From positions 1,984,001 to 2,048,000 of the forward strand of contig CAVRAV010000001.1 of NCBI GenBank assembly GCA_963719165.1: a DNA stretch of 64,000 nt. Direction: 5' to 3'. The DNA is from JAOUEA01 sp963719165. GTDB lineage: Bacteria > Actinomycetota > UBA4738 > HRBIN12. A program made the translations under genes and the position numbers. Of the stretch, positions 27,504 to 36,004 are shown in pieces. The first letter of the stretch is position 1, and every line of letters starts with the position of its first letter. Under the pieces are notes generated by a model. The model was given only the letters and a program-made list of their open reading frames with translations, was not told the DNA's origin and made no database searches.

Positions 27504-29777
27504 TCAGCTCGCCGTGTTTGCTGCCCTGATCTCCTCGCCCAGCTCGGACTTGCGCGACTTGGAGATGTAGATCGACGCGGCCAGGATCGCCGCTGTGACG
27601 ATCACGACGGCCACACGCAGCGCCGTGTCGTCCGCGTGGGTGACCACCAGTGGCGCGATCAGCAGGGCGACGAGGTTCATGACCTTGATGAGCGGGTTGA
27701 GGGCGGGGCCGGCGGTGTCCTTGAACGGATCGCCCACGGTGTCGCCGATCACCGCGGCCTTGTGGCTCTCGGACCCCTTCCCCCCGTAGTTTCCCTCTTC
27801 GATGAACTTCTTGGCGTTGTCCCACGCGCCGCCGGAATTGGAGAGCATGACGGCCAGGAGCTGCCCGGTCAGGATCGCGCCCGCGAGGAACCCTCCGAGC
27901 GCCTCCCCCTTCAGGAAGAAGCCCGCGAAGATCGGCGAGAGGACCGCGAGCAGGCCAGGGGTCGTGAGCTCGCGCAACGAGGTCTTGGTGCAGATGTCGA
28001 CCACCGCGCCGTAGTCCGGCTTCTCCTCGTACGTCATGATCCCGGGGTGGAGTCGGAACTGGTTGCGAACCTCCACCACGACCTGCGAGGCCGCCCGGCT
28101 CACCGCGCGGATGGCGAGCGAGGAGAAGATGAACGGCACCGAGCCGCCGATCAGCAGGCCCACCAGGACGTCGGGCTCGTCGATGCGGATCCCGTTGAAG
28201 ATGAAGCCGGCCCCCCGGAGCGCCTCTTCGAATGAACCGAACAGCGAGGTGGCCGCGAGGACGGCGGTGGCGATGGCCATGCCTTTCGTGATGGCCTTCG
28301 TGGAGTTGCCCACGGCGTCGAGCCCGCCCAGGATCTCGGCGGGCCGGCCCTCGAACTCGCCGGACATCTCCGCGATGCCCTGCGCGTTGTCGGAGATGGG
28401 GCCGTACGTGTCCATCGAGACCACCACGCCCACCGTGGTGAGCATGCCCATGCCGGCGAGGGCGATGAAGTACAGGCGCTCTGACGTCGTGCCCCCGAGA
28501 TAGAACGCCGAAACGATGGCGCCCGCCAGGATGAGGGCGGCGTAGACCGTCGACTCCAGACCGATCGAGAACCCGGACAGGATCGTGGTGGCCGGCCCGG
28601 TCACGGTGGACTCCGCGATCTCCTGCACCGGCTTGAACTTCGTATCGGTGAAGTACTGGGTGATGACCTGGATGACGGCCGCCAGGACGAGGCCGATGGA
28701 CACCGCGATCGCGGGCTTGTAGCTGTGCATGTAGGTATGGGAGATCACGAACGCCGCCGCGGCGGAGATCACGGCCGAGAGGAAGAAGCCACGGTTGATG
28801 GCCTTCATCCCCGACTCGGACTCGGATCGCGGCGTGACCGCCATGATGCCGATGATGGAGGTGACCACGCCCACCGCACGGATGAACAGAGGGAACATCA
28901 CGCCGATGATGGCGCCCTGCGGCGAGCCGGCGTAGGCGGCGGCGCCCAGGATCAGCGACGCGATCAGGGTGACCTCTGAGGACTCGAAGAGGTCGGCGGC
29001 CATGCCCGCGCAATCCCCCACGTTGTCGCCCACGTTGTCGGCGATGGTGGCGGCGTTGCGGGGATCGTCCTCGGGGATGCCCTGCTCCACCTTGCCCACC
29101 AGGTCGGCGCCCACGTCCGCGGCCTTGGTGAAGATTCCGCCACCGACCCGCATGAACATCGCGAGGAGCGCCCCACCGAACCCGAAGCCCACCAGCACGC
29201 TCGTGGCGTCCTGCTTGTAGATGATCAGCACCGCGGTGGCGCCGAAGAGGCCGAGGCCCACCGTGAACATGCCCGCCACGCCGCCGGCACGGAAGGCGAG
29301 CCTGACGGCGGCGCGCAGACCCGATTCGCGTGCGGCGTTCGCCGTCCGCACGTTCGCTCGCACCGCCAGCCACATCCCGACGTAGCCCGTGATCGCCGAG
29401 AAGCTCGCTCCCAGGATGAAGGCGATCGAACGTCCCAGACGGATGGAGAGGTTCGGCGAGAGCCCGAGGATCGATGTCGTCGCCTCGCTGGAGACGGGGA
29501 GCACGAAGAACAGCGCCACGCCGATCAGCGCCACGAACACCGCCAGCGTCCGGAACTGCCGGGACAGGTACGCGGATGCACCCTCCTGGATGGCCTTCGC
29601 GATCTCCCGCATCTTGTCCGTGCCCTCGGGGGCTTTCAGCACCTCGCGCACGAGGTAGTAGGCGAACACCAGGGCAACGAGGGATACGCCGAGGATCACC
29701 CACAGCGCCGTCTTGTTGGACGAGCTGAAGACCACCTGAAGCGGTCCGCCCTCCTGGGCGAGGACAGCGCCGAGCAT
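27504..29777 (-). CDS. hppA: Membrane proton-pumping inorganic pyrophosphatase, K+-independent type
   Basis: 757 residues with about 16 helices. It hydrolyses pyrophosphate and pumps ions across the membrane. Signature motifs are DVGADLVGKVEQGIPEDDPR, ATIADNVGDNVGDCAG, GDTVGDPFKDTAGPALN and the DNAQGIAEM segment. The residue that divides the two subfamilies is visible: GNSTKAITKG has Lys494 and Thr497, where K+-dependent enzymes have Ala and Gly. It should therefore be the K+-independent H+ pump. ATG 29777 follows AGGAGG. A -10-like TATACT lies about 60 bases upstream. Within a cation island it would supply the proton gradient used by KimA-like and NhaA carriers. Confidence 0.96.
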   Translation of the reverse strand: MLGAVLAQEGGPLQVVFSSSNKTALWVILGVSLVALVFAYYLVREVLKAPEGTDKMREIAKAIQEGASAYLSRQFRTLAVFVALIGVALFFVLPVSSEATTSILGLSPNLSIRLGRSIAFILGASFSAITGYVGMWLAVRANVRTANAARESGLRAAVRLAFRAGGVAGMFTVGLGLFGATAVLIIYKQDATSVLVGFGFGGALLAMFMRVGGGIFTKAADVGADLVGKVEQGIPEDDPRNAATIADNVGDNVGDCAGMAADLFESSEVTLIASLILGAAAYAGSPQGAIIGVMFPLFIRAVGVVTSIIGIMAVTPRSESESGMKAINRGFFLSAVISAAAAFVISHTYMHSYKPAIAVSIGLVLAAVIQVITQYFTDTKFKPVQEIAESTVTGPATTILSGFSIGLESTVYAALILAGAIVSAFYLGGTTSERLYFIALAGMGMLTTVGVVVSMDTYGPISDNAQGIAEMSGEFEGRPAEILGGLDAVGNSTKAITKGMAIATAVLAATSLFGSFEEALRGAGFIFNGIRIDEPDVLVGLLIGGSVPFIFSSLAIRAVSRAASQVVVEVRNQFRLHPGIMTYEEKPDYGAVVDICTKTSLRELTTPGLLAVLSPIFAGFFLKGEALGGFLAGAILTGQLLAVMLSNSGGAWDNAKKFIEEGNYGGKGSESHKAAVIGDTVGDPFKDTAGPALNPLIKVMNLVALLIAPLVVTHADDTALRVAVVIVTAAILAASIYISKSRKSELGEEIRAANTAS

Positions 29778-29835
29778 CGAACCTCCTGTGGGTTTGGGCC
29801 TCTCTCAGGTTCCGACCGGGGCCGGGAACCCGTGA

Positions 29836-29841
29836 AGTATA
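29836..29841 (-). promoter_or_regulatory. Possible -10 element for hppA
   Basis: TATACT on the minus strand lies about 58 bases upstream of the hppA start, in the divergent gap before the truncated Nudix gene. No good -35 hexamer is present 17 bases upstream. A small GC hairpin (GCCGTCC...GGACGGC, 29895-29911) also lies in this gap. Confidence 0.35.
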
Positions 29842-29923
29842 GGGAACGGCAGGTTCGGCGACCTGCGGGGACGCCGACGCGGCCGCGAGTCGGGGCCGTC
29901 CCCCGGACGGCTAGCATGCCTCG

Positions 29924-30196
29924 ATGGGTTTCGAGGGCTCCTCGTTGTGGCGCCTGCGCCAGAAGATCGGCAGCGAGCTCGTGCTCTGGCCGGGAGCCAC
30001 CGTCTGCGTGATCGGGCCCGACGGCAACGTCCTGCTCGGCCTGCGGAGCGACGACCGCGCGTGGGGGATGCCGGGCGGCGGAGCAGAGGAGGGCGGCAGC
30101 TTCGCGTCTCCGCCCGAGCCCCTGCTCGGATCGACCCGTCCGGGGCTCGTGCTCCACCGCGCGTGGCGCGCCAGCGGCCGGTTCCAAGCCCGTTGA
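29924..30196 (+). pseudogene. Truncated Nudix hydrolase, coupled to the following permease
   Basis: The first 60 residues are a Nudix N-terminus (LVLWPGATVCVIGPDGNVLLGLRSDD, then WGMPGGGAEEGGSF), stopping where the Nudix helix with REVxEExG should follow. The remaining 30 residues (SPPEPLLGS...) are unrelated, and no other frame restores the family. The catalytic glutamates are absent, so hydrolase activity is not expected. The stop overlaps the next gene's ATG as TGATG. It may be a deletion remnant that now serves as a translational leader for the permease. Confidence 0.65.
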
Positions 30197-31602
30197 TGCG
30201 ATCGCGCCGCGCGACCCGTACCGGCGTCCTGCTGTTCGCGTTCTCCTTCGCCGTGATGGCGGATCCGGTCTCCTCGGTGGCCTACGCGATCGAGGCCGCG
30301 CTGCGTGCCCTCGGCGGAGACCTGCGCCTCCTGCTCTTCACGATGGTCATGGTCCTGGCGATCATCTCGATCGTCCGACTGAACTACGACCAGCTGATCC
30401 GCCGCTTCCCTGAGGGTGGCGGCGCCGTGGCGGCCACGGGCGCCGCCTTCGGGGAGGGATGGGCGTTCCTGCCCCTCGGCGCCTTGATCGTCGACTTCGT
30501 GCTGACGATCGCGATCAGCGTCGCGGCCGCCTCCAGCGCGGTCATCGCCTACGTGCCCGCCCTCGCCCCCTTCCGGGTCCTCATCGCCTTGGTGTTGGTC
30601 ACGGTGGTGGCGGGGATCACCCTGCTGGGGCATCTCGGGCGAAGCGTCTTCGCGACGATGACGGTGGCGTTCGTGGCGGTCGCGTTGCCCGTGATCGCCC
30701 TGGGCTTCCTGCATCCGCACGCGATCGGCACGGCGCCGATGTCCGGGAACGGCACCGCGACGCCGTGGACGGTCTTCCTGGCGTTCCCGGTTGCCATGGC
30801 GCTGGCGACGGGCGTCGAGGCGCCGTCAAGCGCGATCGCCCAGCTCGGCCAGCTCGACAACCGCGGCCGAGAGCGCTTCGGGCGCGTCACGCTGTGGCTC
30901 ACCTTCGCGATCGAGGGATCGCTCACCCTGCTCATCGCCCTGCTCGCGGTGCACCTTCGCACGGGCATCCCGGCCGCCGACTCGACCCTGATCGCGGACG
31001 TCGCCCGCAACGCCGCGGGCAACGGACCCTTGTTCGCCGGCTTCCAGCTCGCCTCGTCGCTGCTCCTGCTCGCGGCCGCGTCCTCGTCGTTCCAGGCGGG
31101 ACCGGGCCTGCTGAAGGCGCTCGCGCGCCGCGTGCGAGATGACGGGACCCACGTGGGCATCCTGCCGGCACCGCTCGGCTACACCAACCGCCATCACACC
31201 CCGTACTGGAGCGTCGCCGTGTTCCTCGGCGTCGCCGTCGTGGTCGTGCTGGCCGCCGGCGGTCGCGACCAGGAGCTCGTCCTCTTCTACGCGGTGGCCG
31301 TGTTCGTGAGCTTCCTGAGCGGCCTGCTCGCCATGACCAAGTTCTCGCGCCAGGACGGCGCCTGGCGATACGTGATCGTGAATTCCTTCGGCGCAGCCGT
31401 GGTCCTGTTCACCATCGTGGTGAACCTCGGCCGCGGCTACCCGATCGCCTCGCTCGTCGCGGCCCTGGTGATCGCGGCGATCTTCGCCAGGCTGTGGGTG
31501 CGCCAGGGCCGACCGCGCGGCATCGCGCAGGTGGAGCGGGAGGTCGAGCGCGAACTCGGGGGCGATGAATCGGACGAGCGGTCCGCTCTCCCCGAAGCCT
31601 AG
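30196..31602 (+). CDS. Third KimA/APC-like cation or amino-acid permease, without cytoplasmic tail
   Basis: 468 residues, about 12 helices. The N-terminal signature MADPVSSVAYAIEAAL and the EGGGAVAATGAAFGE, TGVEAPSSAI and ASSSFQAGPGLLKAL segments align with the KimA-like permeases here, but the membrane part is more diverged and the C-terminal USP-like units are missing. The start ATG 30196 overlaps the upstream stop. The substrate may be K+ or an amino acid; family membership (APC superfamily) is firm, K+ is inference from context. The last 4 bases overlap the nhaA end convergently. Confidence 0.75.
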   Translation: MRSRRATRTGVLLFAFSFAVMADPVSSVAYAIEAALRALGGDLRLLLFTMVMVLAIISIVRLNYDQLIRRFPEGGGAVAATGAAFGEGWAFLPLGALIVDFVLTIAISVAAASSAVIAYVPALAPFRVLIALVLVTVVAGITLLGHLGRSVFATMTVAFVAVALPVIALGFLHPHAIGTAPMSGNGTATPWTVFLAFPVAMALATGVEAPSSAIAQLGQLDNRGRERFGRVTLWLTFAIEGSLTLLIALLAVHLRTGIPAADSTLIADVARNAAGNGPLFAGFQLASSLLLLAAASSSFQAGPGLLKALARRVRDDGTHVGILPAPLGYTNRHHTPYWSVAVFLGVAVVVVLAAGGRDQELVLFYAVAVFVSFLSGLLAMTKFSRQDGAWRYVIVNSFGAAVVLFTIVVNLGRGYPIASLVAALVIAAIFARLWVRQGRPRGIAQVEREVERELGGDESDERSALPEA

Positions 31603-32960
31603 AGCTGCGGGCCGGGACTCTGGGAGAGCCGTAGGACCGCGTACCCGATGATCCCCGCTAGGAGCGAGGCGCCGAAGATCGCGATCTTCGCCTCGTCGAG
31701 TTGCACCGGATCCTTGAACGCGAGCTCGGCGATGAACAACGACATCGTGAAGCCGATCCCCGCGGTCGCGCCCATCCCCGCGAGGTCACCCCAGCCCACG
31801 CCGGCGGGCAGCTCCGCGGCTCCCGTCACGGCGATCGCGCCGCTCCCGAGCAGCACACCGACGGGCTTGCCCACGACCAAGCCCAGCACGATCCCGAGCG
31901 TGACGGTCGAGCTCAGCGTGGCGGAGACGGACGATGCGGACAGTTCCACGCCCGCGTTCGCGAGGGCGAACAGGGGCACGATCACGAAGCTCGTCCACGG
32001 CAGGAGCCCGTGCTCCACGCGGGCGAGTGGGGGGACGGCCTCGCGCGATATCCGCGCCAGTCGGAACCAGGCCGGAGCATCGGCGTCGGGCGGCTGAGGA
32101 TCGTCCACGGTCTCGTCGGCGATGCGCCGCGCCTCCCTGCTGACCGCCCCCGGGCGCTGGAATGCCTCGGCGGGCGTGAGGAGCCCCAGCACGACGCCGG
32201 CCACCGTCGGGTGCACGCCGGAGCGGTAGGTGAGGTACCACAGCAGGATCCCCAGCACCAGGTAGACCCCCATCGAGCGGACGTGCACCGATCGCAGGAT
32301 CACGAGGGCGGCCACCACGACCAGGGCTTCCTCGAGCGGGAACCACCGGACGCCCCCGGCGTAGAAGACGGCGATCACCACGATCGCCCCGATGTCATCG
32401 ACGATCGCGAGCGTGAGCAGCAGGGGCTTCAGGTTGGCCGGCGCGTACGCGGCCGCAAGGGTGAGCGCCCCGAGGGCGAACGCGATGTCCGTCGCCATGG
32501 GAACGCCCCAGCCCTCGCCCCCCGAGCCCCCGCCGACAACGGCCAGATAGAGCAACGCGGGCACGGCCATGCCGCCGATGGCGGCCGCCACGGGGAGCAC
32601 CGCGGCCCGCCAACGCCGAAGCTCGCCCACCGTGAGCTCCCGCTTGATCTCGAGGCCGACCACCAGGAAGAACAGCGTCATGAGCCCCTCGTTGATCCAG
32701 AAATGGACCGTTCCGCCGAGGCGCCACGCCCCCACGCCCAGCCCCACTTCCGTGTCGAGCAGGTGGTGATAGGCGTCCTTCCACGGCGAGTTCGCCCAGA
32801 TCACGGCCACCAGCACCGCCGCCAGCAGGAGGATGCTGCTGGCGATCGCGGTCTGGAGGAACGCCTGGAGCGGGCGGATGACCACGCGTGGCACGAAGCG
32901 GTCCGTGTGCGACCACGGGTGCCGCAGACCCGGACCGTGGGGCGAGGAGCCATGATCCAT
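31599..32960 (-). CDS. nhaA: Na+/H+ antiporter NhaA
   Basis: 453 residues, about 12 helices. Family marks are FFLVVGLEIKREL, GVPMATDIAFALG (Asp in helix IV), the ion-binding pair in LAIVDDIGAIVVIA, and LFALANAGVEL. It expels Na+ using two protons and is strongly pH-regulated in studied members. A charged insert of about 40 residues (TVDDPQPPDADAP region) lies in the middle loop. The final helices are followed by a short tail. Its position between the pyrophosphatase and Ca2+/cation exchangers supports a joint role in pH and sodium tolerance. Confidence 0.95.
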   Translation of the reverse strand: MDHGSSPHGPGLRHPWSHTDRFVPRVVIRPLQAFLQTAIASSILLLAAVLVAVIWANSPWKDAYHHLLDTEVGLGVGAWRLGGTVHFWINEGLMTLFFLVVGLEIKRELTVGELRRWRAAVLPVAAAIGGMAVPALLYLAVVGGGSGGEGWGVPMATDIAFALGALTLAAAYAPANLKPLLLTLAIVDDIGAIVVIAVFYAGGVRWFPLEEALVVVAALVILRSVHVRSMGVYLVLGILLWYLTYRSGVHPTVAGVVLGLLTPAEAFQRPGAVSREARRIADETVDDPQPPDADAPAWFRLARISREAVPPLARVEHGLLPWTSFVIVPLFALANAGVELSASSVSATLSSTVTLGIVLGLVVGKPVGVLLGSGAIAVTGAAELPAGVGWGDLAGMGATAGIGFTMSLFIAELAFKDPVQLDEAKIAIFGASLLAGIIGYAVLRLSQSPGPQL

Positions 32961-33052
32961 GGCCCAACGCTATCGGTTCTCCGGCACCTTCACGGAACCA
33001 ACAAGGGCGGGTCGTTGGCGAGGCCCGCCGCCCCGGGTAGGCTCGTCGCGTT

Positions 33053-33769
33053 TTGGCAGACGGTCGTCATGCGCCCCAGTCCCCCCGCATCAAGCCCGCG
33101 TATCTCATCGCCGGTGGTGTCGGTGCCCTCGTCCTCATCGTGGGCCTCGTCGTCGTCTTGACCGGAGGGTCCGACAGCCCCCTCGTCCCGGGACACAGCG
33201 AGGCTCCTGCCCCGTCGTTCGCGTTCCAGGTCGCCAAGACCGTTCCCGTGACCACGGTCCTGCAGCAGCCCAACGGAAACCCTCCCGATGCCAAGAAGTC
33301 GGCTGAAGCCGCGACCCCGGCGGCGGCGAACATCCAGAAGACCCTGCATGCGTTCTACTCGAACGCGTTCCTCGCCCCCGACAACTGGACCAACGGCACG
33401 TACGGGGACGTCTTCGGCTCGTTCAGCGCCCAGGCCGAGGCGCAGGGCATGAAGCAGATCGACGTCCTCACCGCGGGGACCGCTGCGGGGGACACGTACT
33501 CGGACATCCAACCGGCGAAAGCGACGATGAAGACCAAAGTGCTGCTGGATCCCAAGGGCGAGCCTTACTCCGCCGTGAGCACGGTCACCTTCGCGGCGGA
33601 CGCCACCTTGAAGGACGGCTCCGGGACCGAACGGCTCGTCAGCAACGGCCAGTACGTCTTCGAGAAGGGGGCCGACGGCTGGATGATCACCGCTTTCTCC
33701 GTCCAGCGGCGCGATGAGGCCGCCCGGAGCTCCGGTTCAGCGACCGCATCGGCATCGGGGTCGGCATGA
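33053..33769 (+). CDS. Membrane-anchored extracytoplasmic protein of unknown function
   Basis: 238 residues from TTG 33053 (no ribosome site seen; start uncertain). There is a short basic N-terminus, one membrane helix (about residues 18-40, AGGVGALVLIVGLVVVLTGG), and an outside domain of about 180 residues with the tract NIQKTLHAFYSNAFLAPDNW and a Ser/Ala-rich end. The ATGA overlap with the LCP gene shows co-translation, so it probably acts with cell-wall glycopolymer attachment. The outside part has the look of an NTF2/SnoaL-like fold, but I do not recognise a family. Confidence 0.65.
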   Translation: MADGRHAPQSPRIKPAYLIAGGVGALVLIVGLVVVLTGGSDSPLVPGHSEAPAPSFAFQVAKTVPVTTVLQQPNGNPPDAKKSAEAATPAAANIQKTLHAFYSNAFLAPDNWTNGTYGDVFGSFSAQAEAQGMKQIDVLTAGTAAGDTYSDIQPAKATMKTKVLLDPKGEPYSAVSTVTFAADATLKDGSGTERLVSNGQYVFEKGADGWMITAFSVQRRDEAARSSGSATASASGSA

Positions 33770-34722
33770 GGCGTCGTGCCCTGCTCGCCATCCTCGGCAT
33801 CGCCGCTTGGGTGATCGGTTCCGCCTTGGGCGCTCTGGGGCCGGTCTCCGCGCACGCGGAGTCGCCGGGCATCGCCGTCGGCAAGGCCCACGCCGGCTAC
33901 ACGCCGTCCCTCACGGGTTCCAAGCCCGTCGTGATCCTGGCCGTCGGGAGCGGGGCGCGGCCGGGCGAGGACGTCCTGCATTCGCTCGCGGACTCCATCC
34001 ACCTGCTCTTCCTGAACCCGGCGAAGCACCACGCCACCATGGTGGGGATCCCACGCGACTCCTACGTGGACGTGCCGGGCCACGGCACCAACAAGATCAA
34101 CTCGTCGTTGTTCTACGGTGGCCCAGACCTGCTCGTGCAGACGATCGAGAGCATCTCGGGCGTCCACATCGACTACTGGGCGATCACGACGTTCTGGGGC
34201 TTCACGGACATGATCAACGAGATCGGGGGCCTCACGGTCGACGTGCCGTTCCGGTTCTACGACCCCTCATACTCGCGGGCGGACCTGCAGCCCGGCGTGC
34301 AGAAGCTCGACGGCCAGCAGGCGCTCTCGTTCGCGCGAGACCGTCACAGCATGGTGCAGGGGGACTTCGCGCGCCAGGAGAATGGCGGCCGGCTCTTCCT
34401 CGCGGCCTTGGCGCAGTTCCAGAAGGAGTACGCGAAGGACGCGACCGAACTCATGACGTGGCTCGGTGCGGGGATGTCCAACACCTTCATCGAGATCCCG
34501 CTGAGCGAGGTCCAACAACTCGCGTTCACGGCAACCAAGATCCCCGTCAAGAACGTGCAGAACGTGGTCCTGCCGGGAAGCGCGCAGATGGCGGGGTCGC
34601 TGTCCGTGGTGATCTTGAACGACACCTGGAAGGCCAAGATCTTCGCGGACGTGAAACCCGACGCCATCTTGAGCAAGAAGAACGTGCCGCCCAGCCCCAC
34701 GGCCGATCAACCGAAGGGATGA
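33766..34722 (+). CDS. LytR-CpsA-Psr (LCP) family glycopolymer transferase
   Basis: 318 residues with an N-terminal signal/anchor helix (MRRRALLAILGIAAWVIGSA) and an LCP domain: VVILAVGSGARPGED, TMVGIPRDSYVDVPGHG then NKINSSLFYGG (arginine and aspartate of the lipid-phosphate site), IGGLTVDVPF, and LDGQQALSFARDRHS. LCP enzymes move glycopolymers from undecaprenyl carriers to peptidoglycan at the outer face of the membrane. It overlaps the preceding gene by 4 bases. The C-terminal tail is short and charged. Confidence 0.9.
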   Translation: MRRRALLAILGIAAWVIGSALGALGPVSAHAESPGIAVGKAHAGYTPSLTGSKPVVILAVGSGARPGEDVLHSLADSIHLLFLNPAKHHATMVGIPRDSYVDVPGHGTNKINSSLFYGGPDLLVQTIESISGVHIDYWAITTFWGFTDMINEIGGLTVDVPFRFYDPSYSRADLQPGVQKLDGQQALSFARDRHSMVQGDFARQENGGRLFLAALAQFQKEYAKDATELMTWLGAGMSNTFIEIPLSEVQQLAFTATKIPVKNVQNVVLPGSAQMAGSLSVVILNDTWKAKIFADVKPDAILSKKNVPPSPTADQPKG

Positions 34723-34743
34723 TCCTGCCGGGACGCTCCGGGA

Positions 34744-35790
34744 TCAGATCTTCGTGAGCACGTAGGCCACGTAGCCGACGTAGAAGACGCCCTGCACCAG
34801 CAGGAGCCTTGCCGTCAGGCGTCCGCGGAACCGAACCGTGAGCCAGAGCACCGACCCTGCCGCCAGCGCGATCAGGGCGGCCACGAGCGCGACGCCACTC
34901 AGATCCCAGGGCGTCAGCAGGAGCCCGATCGCCACGGGGAACGAAGCTTGGAAGACCATCGCGCCCGTCATGTTCCCCAGCGCAAGCGTGTCCTTGCGCC
35001 GGCGGATCCACAGCACGCTGTTGAATTTCTCGGGAAGCTCCGTGGCGAGGGGGGCGACCAGCAACGAGAACGCCAGCGGCGAGACGTGGAACCGCTCCCC
35101 GATCGAGTCGACCGCCACGATGAACAAGCGCGCTCCGGCCACGATGAGACCCAGGGCCAGCGCGCTTTGAACGAACGGGGCGGCGGCGGAGCTGTCGACG
35201 GTCCATCCGCTCAGCGAAGGACGGAGCCGACGAAGCCACTCCCAAACGTAGAGCGGCTTGATCTCGTTCTCGACCTCCCGCCCCGTCTCCTCGTCGGAAC
35301 CCGTGAAGTGGCGGCGCACGTAGTAGCCGTACCCAACGACGAGGACGATCACGAGGGCGTCGTGCAATGCGCGCACGTGGATCAGGCCGGCGACGACGGC
35401 CAGCGTGTACATCACCAGGAAGTAGCCGAGATCCTGGCGCAGTACCCCGCGATCGAATTCCAGCTCGGCGGGGCGGCGCCCGCCACGGGCAGTGATCAGC
35501 ACCGTTACGGCGATCACGAACATGGCGAGCGTCGTGAGCATCAACGGGGCGCCGAGGATGGCTCCGGTTCCGATCTCCTCGCCCGCGCCGTGACCCGACA
35601 AGATCGCGATGAGCGGCAGCAGGGTCTCGGGCAACGCCGTGCCCACGGCCGCGAGCACGGAGCCCACCGCGCCCTCCGATAGGCCGAACCCCTCGCCCAC
35701 CCATTCGACGCCGTTCGTGAACAGCTCGGCTCCGGCGAGGATGACGAGCAACGATGCGATGAGGGTGGGCCATTCCATCCGGCGCGCCAT
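34744..35790 (-). CDS. CaCA-family cation/proton (Ca2+/Na+-type) exchanger
   Basis: 348 residues from ATG 35790, about ten helices in two inverted halves. The alpha repeats are AVGTALPETLLPLIAIL with GTGAILGAPLMLTTLAM, and APLATELPEKFNSVLWIRRR with LALGNMTGAMVFQASFP. Both keep the acidic residue of the ion site (LPE). A longer reading (to 36084) would run through the riboswitch on the other strand and is not plausible. It is divergent from a second CaCA gene. The ion (Ca2+, Mn2+, Na+ or K+) cannot be fixed from sequence; the Mn2+ riboswitch next door serves the opposite gene, but the 214-base gap may hold shared control. Confidence 0.85.
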   Translation of the reverse strand: MARRMEWPTLIASLLVILAGAELFTNGVEWVGEGFGLSEGAVGSVLAAVGTALPETLLPLIAILSGHGAGEEIGTGAILGAPLMLTTLAMFVIAVTVLITARGGRRPAELEFDRGVLRQDLGYFLVMYTLAVVAGLIHVRALHDALVIVLVVGYGYYVRRHFTGSDEETGREVENEIKPLYVWEWLRRLRPSLSGWTVDSSAAAPFVQSALALGLIVAGARLFIVAVDSIGERFHVSPLAFSLLVAPLATELPEKFNSVLWIRRRKDTLALGNMTGAMVFQASFPVAIGLLLTPWDLSGVALVAALIALAAGSVLWLTVRFRGRLTARLLLVQGVFYVGYVAYVLTKI

Positions 35791-35868
35791 CGTGACAGGT
35801 GGGGGCCGCACCGTCAGGGGCGCCTCCCGCTCGGACCCAACGATGCGGGAATCGGCTACGCTCGGAGC

Positions 35869-35979
35869 GCCGGATGGGGAGTAGTCCGAATCCGGGGTGC
35901 CGCCACCACGGCCGTCGATCGACGACCCGGCCCCCGGCCGTACGCGGTTCCGACCACGGGCGGGGACGAGACCTCCGGC
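35869..35979 (+). ncRNA. yybP-ykoY (Mn2+-sensing) riboswitch
   Basis: The two conserved internal signatures of this class are present in order: GGGGAGTAG (35876-35884) and CGAGACCTCCGG (35967-35978). The closing P1 stem is perfect: GCCGGA (35869-35874) with TCCGGC (35974-35979). A GC-rich segment that can form the side helices lies between. The class binds Mn2+ and turns on exporters. It ends 25 bases before the ATG of the CaCA gene at 36005. The 3' P1 strand (CCTCC, 35972-35976) can alternatively pair with GGAGG at 35986-35990 or 35993-35997, which suggests control of translation: Mn2+ closes P1 and frees the ribosome site. Confidence 0.8.
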
Positions 35980-36004
35980 CTCACAGGAGGCTGGAGGCTC
36001 GATC

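Noticed and set aside
29924..30200. Nudix gene broken by a frameshift like the other five genes
   Set aside because: I read all three frames after GGSF, and none continues with the Nudix helix (REVxEExG), so this is a true truncation rather than a one-base error.
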